DNA of 10,884 nt from contig JAWLBW010000147.1 of assembly GCA_041687475.1 (NCBI GenBank), positions 1 to 10,884 on the forward strand. The letters are read 5' to 3'. The translations under genes and the position numbers were made by a program. The notes under the pieces were generated by a model. The model made no database searches, was not told the origin of the DNA, and was given only the letters and a program-made list of their open reading frames with translations. The stretch comes from JAWLBW01 sp041687475 (lineage in GTDB: Bacteria; J088; JAWLBW01). Positions 5,936 through 10,884 of the stretch are shown here, one piece after another; within the stretch, counting starts at the first letter, position 1; the number at the start of each line of letters is the position of its first letter.

Positions 5936-6886
5936 ATGGATACTGTCATTCAGACGAACGGACTCACACGGCATTTCGGCGCGAACGTCGCGCTCGACGC
6001 TCTCTCGCTCGACATTCGCCGCGGCGAGGTCTTCGGCTTTCTCGGCCATAACGGCGCGGGCAAGACCACGACCGTGCGCCTGCTGAACGGCATTCTCGCA
6101 CCGACTGCCGGGCAGGCGCGGGTGCTGGGGCTCGACCCGTCGACGCACGGAGCGGCGTTACGCCGGCGTACCGGCGTTCTCACCGAGACTCCGGCACTCG
6201 ACGAGCGCCTGACGGCCACCGAGAACCTTCGTACCTACGGCGATCTCTTCGGGCTCGACGCGCAGACGGCCGCAAGCCGCGCCGCCGCCCTGCTCGAACG
6301 GTTTCATCTGACCGATCGCGGTAATGAAAGGGTTTCCGGCTTCAGCAAGGGCATGAAGCAGAGGCTGGCCCTCTGTCGAGCCCTTCTACACCAACCCGAG
6401 CTGCTTTTTCTGGACGAGCCCACGTCGGGTCTCGATCCGGTTTCGATTCGCGAAGTGCATGAGCTGGTTCGTCAGGCCGCGCGCGAGCAGGGGGTAACCG
6501 TGTTTCTGTGCACGCACAACCTGGTCGAAGCGCAACAGCTGTGCGACCGCGTTGCCGTGCTCGAGCGGGGCCGCGTCATGGCCTCGGGCACCCCGCGCGA
6601 GCTTTCCGATGAACTGGGCACGGGCCACCGCGTGCGAATTGAAGTCGAGCCCACGCTTCATGAGCGTGCGCTGCAGATTCTGCACTCGGCGGGCGTCGAG
6701 GCAACGCAAGCCAACGGCTCTCCGAACCCGGGGCTGATTCTACGTTGTCCGTCACGAAACGAGGTGCCGCAGAGCCTTCGCCTGCTGATACAGGCCGGCA
6801 TTGAGGTATATGCGGTGGTTCCCCTTGAAGCTTCCCTGGAAGATGTCTATTTTGCCCTGCACGCCGACGGGGAGAAAGCGGTATGA
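5936..6886 (+). CDS. ABC transporter ATP-binding protein (ABC-2/NatA-like exporter)
   Basis: ATPase subunit that powers the membrane partner encoded immediately downstream. In the 316 residues the nucleotide-binding domain occupies about 1-225: Walker A GHNGAGKTT (37-45), a Q-loop position carrying Glu (VLTETPALDERLTATENL, 81-98) as in some exporter ATPases, the signature VSGFSKGMKQR (133-143; degenerate relative to LSGGQ, as in CcmA/NatA/DrrA-type proteins), Walker B LLFLDE (156-161), D-loop SGLD (164-167) and switch His194 (CTHN). Residues 230-316 form the accessory C-terminal domain ending LEASLEDVYFAL, the usual tail of this exporter group. The ATG at 5936 has no clear Shine-Dalgarno, and a promoter nearly abuts it. 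The stop overlaps the permease start in ATGA, implying translational coupling. Sodium, drug or lipid substrates are all possible; none can be chosen from sequence. Confidence 0.93.
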   Translation: MDTVIQTNGLTRHFGANVALDALSLDIRRGEVFGFLGHNGAGKTTTVRLLNGILAPTAGQARVLGLDPSTHGAALRRRTGVLTETPALDERLTATENLRTYGDLFGLDAQTAASRAAALLERFHLTDRGNERVSGFSKGMKQRLALCRALLHQPELLFLDEPTSGLDPVSIREVHELVRQAAREQGVTVFLCTHNLVEAQQLCDRVAVLERGRVMASGTPRELSDELGTGHRVRIEVEPTLHERALQILHSAGVEATQANGSPNPGLILRCPSRNEVPQSLRLLIQAGIEVYAVVPLEASLEDVYFALHADGEKAV

Positions 6887-7716
6887 ATCTGAATTCGGTA
6901 CTGGCCGTGGCGAAACGCGACCTGCGAAACGTCAAGCGCAGCCGGGGCGTTCTGCTTCCGCTCATCATCGTGCCTCTGATTTTCGTAATTATTCTGCCGG
7001 TCGGACTCGGCCTGGGCGCCCCCTTCCTGAGCAATCTTCCGGCTTCGAACCTGGAGCAAACGGCGCGGCTGGTCGAACAAATGCCACCGGCGGTTCAGGA
7101 GCAACTGGCGCCATACGACACCGTGCAGAAGATGCTTTACGTGGTGCTGGTGTTCCTGTTCGCCCCCATGTTTCTCATCCTTCCCCTGATGGTGTCCTCG
7201 GTCATCGCGGCCGACAGTTTCGCGGGAGAAAAAGAGCGCAAGACGCTCGAAGCCCTGCTGTACACGCCTACGACCGACGCAGAGCTTTTTCTGGGAAAGG
7301 TTCTTGCGGCGTGGATTCCGGCGGTTCTCGTGGCTTTTGCAGGCTTCATCGTATACGCGGTGTGCGCCAACGTCGCCGCCTGGCCGACCATGGGGCATAT
7401 TTTCTTTCCCAACGCCATGTGGCTCGTTCTCATACCCTGGGTGGCGCCCGCCGCTGCCGGTGTGGGCCTGGCAACCACCGTGCTCGTGTCGATGCGGGTG
7501 AATACCTTTCAAGAGGCTTCGCAACTGGGGGGAATCGTCGTCCTTCCGCTTGTGGCCGTGGTCATCGGTCAGGCGACCGGCGTCATGTATCTGAGTACCG
7601 GGCTGGTCGCCGTAATGGGCGGTTTCCTGTGGCTTATTGCCCTGCTTCTCCTGCGGCGAGGCATGCGGGCCATTCGTCGTACGACTCTGCTTACGGGCCG
7701 CGGTAGCGACAGCTGA
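6883..7716 (+). CDS. ABC-2 type transporter permease
   Basis: Membrane half of the exporter; its ATPase is encoded just upstream with a 4-nt overlap. The 277-residue protein has about six membrane spans: roughly 22-47, 84-108, 135-165, 175-203, 215-238 and 240-257. A periplasmic loop of about 35 residues (50-84) separates the first two. The family hallmark VIAADSFAGEKERKTLEALL (107-126), the cytoplasmic coupling segment of ABC-2 exporters related to NatB, follows the second span. The start Met is supported by GGAG (6871-6874) 8 nt upstream and by the overlap. The C-terminus is basic (RRGMRAIRRTTLL), consistent with a cytoplasmic tail. Substrate unknown. Confidence 0.92.
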   Translation: MNLNSVLAVAKRDLRNVKRSRGVLLPLIIVPLIFVIILPVGLGLGAPFLSNLPASNLEQTARLVEQMPPAVQEQLAPYDTVQKMLYVVLVFLFAPMFLILPLMVSSVIAADSFAGEKERKTLEALLYTPTTDAELFLGKVLAAWIPAVLVAFAGFIVYAVCANVAAWPTMGHIFFPNAMWLVLIPWVAPAAAGVGLATTVLVSMRVNTFQEASQLGGIVVLPLVAVVIGQATGVMYLSTGLVAVMGGFLWLIALLLLRRGMRAIRRTTLLTGRGSDS

Positions 7717-7732
7717 CCCTCTCGGCAGGCAA

Positions 7733-7819
7733 CTACCCTTTACGAGCCCGGCCGGGGCATTTTTTGCAGCGCTTGTCCTTCTTGTAGGACTTGCAGCACT
7801 TCTTTTTGGTCTTGCTCAA
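7733..7819 (-). CDS. 28-residue Lys/Cys-rich microprotein, function unknown
   Basis: A very short minus-strand gene. From TTG at 7819 the product is 28 residues beginning MSKTKKKCCKSYKKDKRC, continuing KKCPGRARKG and ending at TAG. It has 11 Lys, 3 Arg, one acidic residue and four Cys in the pattern CC-x8-CxxCP (residues 8, 9, 18, 21), suggesting a small metal-binding and perhaps nucleic-acid-binding protein. GGAG (7830-7827) lies 7 nt before the TTG. An alternative ATG at 7846 would give 37 residues but lacks a Shine-Dalgarno. A weak promoter (TTGTTG 7870-7865, 17 nt, TATGCT 7847-7842) is positioned for a short leader. From memory, similar short KKCCKKYKKGKRCKxCP-like tails occur in other bacteria, but I cannot verify this here. 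It is convergent with the ABC permease, 16 nt apart. The alternative is chance, since GC-rich antisense sequence seldom gives such lysine density. Confidence 0.55.
   Translation of the reverse strand: MSKTKKKCCKSYKKDKRCKKCPGRARKG
7746..7765 (+). terminator. Candidate intrinsic terminator of the ABC exporter operon
   Basis: GCCC (7746-7749) and GGGC (7755-7758) pair around GGCCG, followed by A and six Ts (7760-7765). The stem is short but all G-C. It lies 30 nt after the permease stop and inside the 3' coding part of the minus-strand microprotein. Confidence 0.4.
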
Positions 7820-7948
7820 GCTCGAACTCCAACCTGCCGACAGCATACCGAGACGCGAAAAAGACAACAAAACGGGGGCCTTCGGCAAGTCGGGGCCCGG
7901 CGTCGTCGCCGCCTGCGACGTGCAGAGAAAGGGCCGATTCTGGTATTC

Positions 7949-7956
7949 TATACAAT
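7949..7956 (+). promoter_or_regulatory. Candidate -10 region for glutamate dehydrogenase
   Basis: TATACAAT in an AT-rich island provides TATACA or TACAAT as a -10 hexamer; no convincing -35 lies 16-18 nt upstream. Transcription would start near 7961, leaving a leader of about 20 nt that is C-rich (AGCCCCCGACCCCCT) and lacks a Shine-Dalgarno. Confidence 0.3.
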
Positions 7957-7979
7957 CACCCTTCAGCCCCCGACCCCCT

Positions 7980-9329
7980 ATGCAGTACATTGACAAGACC
8001 ATTCGCCAGTTGAAAAAGACCAGTCCGGGACAGGCCGAATTCTACCAGGCTGTCGAAGAGGTTCTCGATTCTCTTCATCCCCTACTCGACAAAGACCCCC
8101 GGTACCGCAAGCATTCGATTATCGAGCGTATCGTCGAACCGGAACGGCAGATTCACTTCCGGGTAACCTGGGTCGACGACAAGGGGCACGTTCGCGTCAA
8201 TCGTGGTTACCGGATTCAGTTCAACTCGGCGCTTGGCCCCTACAAGGGCGGCATTCGGTTTCACCCGAGCGTCAATGCCGGCATCATCAAGTTTCTCGGC
8301 TTTGAGCAGATCTTCAAGAACGCGCTTACCGGTCTCGCCATGGGCGGCGGCAAGGGCGGTTCCGATTTCGATCCGCACGGCAAGTCAGACGGCGAAGTCA
8401 TGCGCTTCTGTCAGGCCTTCATGTCCGAACTGTATCGTCACATCGGACCGCGCACCGACGTGCCCGCCGGCGACATCGGTGTCGGCCGCCGCGAGATCGG
8501 CTACATGTTCGGTCAGTACAAGAAGCTCGTAAATCGCTTTGAAGGCGTACTTACCGGAAAGAACACCCTGTATGGCGGTTCGCTGGGCCGCACCGAAGCC
8601 ACCGGCTACGGCGCCGTGTACTTCGCCGACGAAATGTTGGCCGCCCGCGGTGAAACGCTCGAAGGCAAGGTCTGTACCGTCTCGGGCGCCGGCAACGTAG
8701 CCATTTACACGGTACAGAAGCTGCTCGAAATCGGCGCCGTTCCGGTTACCCTCAGTGATACGTCGGGCATGATTCACCACCCGACCGGTATCGTGCTCAG
8801 CACCCTGCGACGGGTCAAGGAAGAAACCCGGGGCACCCTGCTCGATTATGCCAAGGAGCACCCCGAAGCCAAGTTCCTGCCGGCCAAGGAGTTTCCGAAG
8901 GGTCGTAACCCGGTGTGGACGATTCCGTGCTACGCCGCCTTTCCGTCGGCAACGCAGAACGAGCTCAACGGCGCAGACGCCGAAGAATTGCTCAAGAACG
9001 GCTGCAAGGTCGTAAGCGAAGGGGCCAACATGCCCTCGACGCCCGAAGCCGTTTCGAAGTTCCTGGCGGCCGGCATCTGCTACGGCCCGGGCAAGGCGGC
9101 CAATGCCGGCGGCGTTGCCACGAGCGGTCTGGAAATGAGCCAGAACGCCTCGATGGAAAAGTGGTCGGTCGAAAAGGTCGACGTACGCCTGCGCGAGATC
9201 ATGCGCAACATTCACCTGCTGGTCAGCCACACGGCCGCCGAATTCGGCCAGCCGGGCAACCTGGTGCTCGGCGCCAACATTGCCGGCTTCCGCAGCGTGG
9301 CCGACGCCATGATTGAGCAGGGCATCTGA
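7980..9329 (+). CDS. gdhA: Glutamate dehydrogenase, hexameric, probably NADP-dependent
   Basis: Interconverts 2-oxoglutarate plus ammonium and L-glutamate in the cytoplasm, for nitrogen assimilation. From ATG 7980 it has 449 residues, the normal length of the small hexameric class. Landmarks are GPYKGGIRFHP (86-96, substrate Lys89), the active-site signature LAMGGGKGGSDFDP (119-132) with catalytic Lys125, PAGDIGVGRREIGYM (162-176) with Asp165, and the Rossmann loop VSGAGNVAIYTVQKL (234-248). LSDTSGM (258-264) in the coenzyme-binding part resembles the SDSSG of NADP enzymes, so NADP is favoured but not proved. The frame is open back to ATG 7791, but that 63-residue extension is proline- and arginine-rich, unlike the family, and covers the promoter. 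No Shine-Dalgarno precedes ATG 7980. The gene is monocistronic, closed by a strong terminator at 9378-9415. Confidence 0.96.
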   Translation: MQYIDKTIRQLKKTSPGQAEFYQAVEEVLDSLHPLLDKDPRYRKHSIIERIVEPERQIHFRVTWVDDKGHVRVNRGYRIQFNSALGPYKGGIRFHPSVNAGIIKFLGFEQIFKNALTGLAMGGGKGGSDFDPHGKSDGEVMRFCQAFMSELYRHIGPRTDVPAGDIGVGRREIGYMFGQYKKLVNRFEGVLTGKNTLYGGSLGRTEATGYGAVYFADEMLAARGETLEGKVCTVSGAGNVAIYTVQKLLEIGAVPVTLSDTSGMIHHPTGIVLSTLRRVKEETRGTLLDYAKEHPEAKFLPAKEFPKGRNPVWTIPCYAAFPSATQNELNGADAEELLKNGCKVVSEGANMPSTPEAVSKFLAAGICYGPGKAANAGGVATSGLEMSQNASMEKWSVEKVDVRLREIMRNIHLLVSHTAAEFGQPGNLVLGANIAGFRSVADAMIEQGI

Positions 9330-9377
9330 CACGTGCAGCACGGTCGCACGCCGATGGGGCGAGCGAGCGAATACGAG

Positions 9378-9415
9378 AAGGGGAGAGTCGTGATGCACGG
9401 CTCTCCCCTTTTTCT
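9378..9415 (+). terminator. Strong intrinsic terminator after glutamate dehydrogenase
   Basis: AAGGGGAGAGTCGTG (9378-9392) pairs over 15 positions, with a single G-U wobble, with CACGGCTCTCCCCTT (9396-9410) around the 3-nt loop ATG. The run TTTCTT follows. It starts 48 nt after the stop codon. Confidence 0.9.
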
Positions 9416-9484
9416 TGCCGGTAATCGGGTATGCTGAGGTTTGGGGCCGCCATGAACGAGAGCAAATCGTATGCGAGGTCATTC

Positions 9485-10456
9485 GTGAGAAGCCGCTTAT
9501 CCGTATCCGCACGCCTTTTCCCCATTCTGCTCGCGTCGGTCTTGACCGTGTTTGCCGGTTGCAGCAAGGAAAACGTGCGGGGCGTTACCCCATTGACCGG
9601 GACCGACCGGATTTTCGACACCCGGCAGGCGCGGTTCGTCGGACGCGCAGCGCTCTTCACGCAACTCGCCGACGCCGACTTCGTGCTGCTGGGCGAAACA
9701 CACGACAACCCGCACCACCACCGCCTGCAGAACGAAGTACTCGAAGGCCTTGCCGAACGAAAACGTCGGCCGGCGGTTGCTTTCGAAATGATACCATCCG
9801 ACCGGCAGGCCGACATCGACGCGTTTCTTTCTACCCGTCCGGAAGACATCGGGAAGCTGGGCGACGTGATTGCCTGGGAGAAGAGCGGCTGGCCCGACTG
9901 GGGTATGTATGCGCCTTTGGTGACGACGGCCGTCGAGAACGCTTTTCCGGTCGTCGCCGCCGACGTTCCCCGCAATTTGCTGCAGCGGGTACGCCATGAA
10001 GGGTTTGCCGCCCTGCCCCCGGAAAGGCAGAAGGAACTGGGGCTCGACACCCCGCTCACGCCCGAGCTGGCGCAAGCGCTGGAAGACGAGATTCGCGACG
10101 CCCACTGCGGCTATGCCACCCCGGCCATGCTCGATCGCATGTTGCCCGTGCAGCGCCTTCGCGATGCCTGGCTTGCCGAACGCCTGGTCGCGGGCGCCGC
10201 CGACGACGGCGCAGTGCTCATCGCCGGCAAGGGACACACCCGCACCGACCGTGCCGTACCGGCGGTACTGGCCCGCATGAGACCTCAAGCTGCAATCATA
10301 GCCGTGGGCTTTGTCGAAGCGACCGACGAGCTTGACGAAACCAGGCTTGCAGAGCTTCCGTGGGATTACGTCTGGCTGACCGAGGCGGGAAATACCGAAG
10401 ATCCGTGCGAACGGTTCCGCGAAAGCCTGGAGAAGATGAAGCGCTCGAAAGGGTGA
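9485..10456 (+). CDS. ChaN-like haem-binding lipoprotein (Tiki/DUF399 superfamily)
   Basis: ChaN-type proteins are lipid-anchored haem binders implicated in iron uptake. From GTG 9485 the product is 323 residues. A basic n-region (MRSRLSVSAR) and hydrophobic core lead to a lipobox-like VFAGC with Cys26. The superfamily motifs are all present: VLLGETHDNPHHHRLQNEVL (67-86), AFEMIPSDRQADIDAFL (99-115), WPDWGMYAPLV (136-146), MLPVQRLRDAWLAERLV (219-235) and VLIAGKGHTRTDRAVPAVL (244-262). Start choice: GTG 9485 has GAGG 6 nt upstream and gives a signal of normal length. ATG 9452 (334 residues) and ATG 9431 (341 residues) are in frame but poorly spaced from purine-rich sites and would lengthen the n-region unusually. 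No TonB-dependent receptor or haem ABC importer is adjacent, so the haem role rests on family similarity only. Confidence 0.9.
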   Translation: MRSRLSVSARLFPILLASVLTVFAGCSKENVRGVTPLTGTDRIFDTRQARFVGRAALFTQLADADFVLLGETHDNPHHHRLQNEVLEGLAERKRRPAVAFEMIPSDRQADIDAFLSTRPEDIGKLGDVIAWEKSGWPDWGMYAPLVTTAVENAFPVVAADVPRNLLQRVRHEGFAALPPERQKELGLDTPLTPELAQALEDEIRDAHCGYATPAMLDRMLPVQRLRDAWLAERLVAGAADDGAVLIAGKGHTRTDRAVPAVLARMRPQAAIIAVGFVEATDELDETRLAELPWDYVWLTEAGNTEDPCERFRESLEKMKRSKG

Positions 10457-10543
10457 CGGGTTTCCCCCCGACCGTGGGTCCACGTGCTTTACGTGGCCGC
10501 GATGTAGACCAGCCTCCCGTCTTACGGATGTGAGTGGCACCCG

Positions 10544-10568
10544 GGGCCGGCTGGAAAGCCGGCGGACC
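10544..10568. repeat. Dispersed hairpin repeat, copy 1
   Basis: This 25-bp unit begins GGGCCGGCTGGAAAGCCGG and continues CGGACC. It contains the hairpin GCCGGCT-GGAA-AGCCGGC, a 7-bp stem with a GNRA-type tetraloop. A near-identical copy (one mismatch) lies 91 nt downstream. Confidence 0.7.
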
Positions 10569-10592
10569 AGCAAGGCCGGCGGACCAGCAAGG
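10559..10592. repeat. Perfect 17-bp tandem duplication
   Basis: CCGGCGGACCAGCAAGG occurs twice head to tail (10559-10575 and 10576-10592). Its first copy overlaps the right arm of hairpin repeat copy 1. A truncated third copy (CCGGTGGACC) is at 10650-10659. Confidence 0.8.
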
Positions 10593-10634
10593 CAGATGGG
10601 TCACAGGGCCAATAGCATTGCCTGCGGAATGCAC

Positions 10635-10659
10635 GGGCCGGCTGGAAAGCCGGTGGACC
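10635..10659. repeat. Dispersed hairpin repeat, copy 2
   Basis: Matches copy 1 at 24 of 25 positions, with TGGACC in place of CGGACC at the end. The stem keeps six Watson-Crick pairs and gains a G-U closing pair. Confidence 0.7.
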
Positions 10660-10884
10660 CGAGCGATGCCATCGGCAGATTGGATGTTCCGGTCGGCGGA
10701 GCAGCCGAGGCTGCGATCCCCGTGCAGGACGTGACCGGCCGCAGGCCGCTTCCGCCGGAGGCGGATGGCCCCGTGCTGCACGCCCTTCCCATTGAGAATT
10801 ACGGATTGTGGATTGTGGCTGGACGATGGCCGGAGGCAATCGTCACCGCAGCTCCATCTGGCCCTGTCGCGAGTAGTCGACCGA

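Larger units (their letters stand above)
10457..10884. other. Gene-free region with hairpins and short repeats
   Basis: No convincing coding region is seen in the last 428 nt. Open frames on both strands are rich in Arg, Pro, Gly and Ala and arise from GC-rich repeats. Elements visible are a hairpin CCACGT-GCTTT-ACGTGG at 10480-10496 (24 nt after the chaN-like stop, no T-run), a hairpin GCAGCC-GA-GGCTGC at 10701-10714, a hairpin TCCGCC-GGA-GGCGGA at 10751-10765, and a short AT-rich direct repeat GGATTGT GGATTGT at 10803-10816. The region may extend beyond the window. Confidence 0.5.

Noticed and set aside
4679..6148. 489-codon minus-strand frame opposite nnrS and the ABC ATPase
   Set aside because: It spans two well-supported plus-strand genes and their intergenic region, and has shadow-frame composition.
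7791..7979. 63-residue N-terminal extension of glutamate dehydrogenase
   Set aside because: It exceeds the usual family length of about 450, contains no family sequence and covers the promoter region.
8385..9512. 375-codon minus-strand frame opposite glutamate dehydrogenase
   Set aside because: Antisense shadow that also reads through the strong terminator at 9378-9415.
10480..10496. Hairpin after the ChaN-like gene as intrinsic terminator
   Set aside because: The stem CCACGT/ACGTGG is sound but is followed by CCGCGATG rather than a T-run, so I list it only as a hairpin.
10296..10839. Minus-strand frames of 161 and 105 codons at the right end
   Set aside because: The Arg/Pro/Ala-rich products come from the hairpin repeats, and the longer one overlaps the 3' end of the ChaN-like gene; no ribosome site or domain.

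Overview
This window is a compact, GC-rich piece of bacterial chromosome that encodes housekeeping and metabolic functions. Codons favour G or C at third positions and intergenic gaps are mostly short. A lipobox-bearing ChaN-like protein and an NnrS-family membrane protein suggest a Gram-negative (diderm) organism with respiratory metabolism. Nothing in the sequence fixes the genus. I see no tRNA, rRNA, CRISPR array, transposase, integrase or phage gene.

Layout: (1) 1-760, minus strand, the start of a diacylglycerol/lipid kinase that runs off the left edge. (2) 761-970, a divergent control region with a candidate promoter on each strand and, between them, a dyad of the form TGAnTGAnnnnTCAnTCA, the architecture of TetR-type FadR operators. 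(3) 971-3467, plus strand, hydroxymethylglutaryl-CoA lyase followed 37 nt later by an acyl-CoA carboxylase carboxyltransferase subunit, probably one operon for leucine or acyl-CoA breakdown. It closes with a bidirectional terminator. (4) 3553-4335, minus strand, a membrane-anchored, very acidic, low-complexity protein of unknown function. (5) 4336-4666, a control region for an NnrS-family protein (4667-5884), with an FNR/CRP-type half-dyad and a 16-bp palindrome. (6) 5936-7716, an ABC exporter pair (ATPase and ABC-2 permease with an ATGA overlap), possibly on a nearly leaderless transcript. (7) 7733-7819, minus strand, a 28-residue Lys/Cys-rich microprotein convergent with the exporter. (8) 7980-9329, a hexameric-type glutamate dehydrogenase with a strong terminator. 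(9) 9485-10456, a ChaN-like haem-binding lipoprotein. (10) 10457-10884, no convincing gene, but short hairpin-forming repeats.

The most coherent functional unit is the HMG-CoA lyase/carboxyltransferase pair with its candidate acyl-CoA-responsive operator. It would feed acetyl-CoA and acetoacetate into central metabolism. NnrS and ChaN both belong to families linked to haem or nitric-oxide biology, but they are not adjacent and I infer no joint system. I did not find a convincing new multi-gene system. The observations most worth checking are the 28-residue Cys/Lys protein, the operator at 877-894, and the regulatory architecture in front of nnrS. All motif calls were made by eye; no similarity search or folding programme was run.
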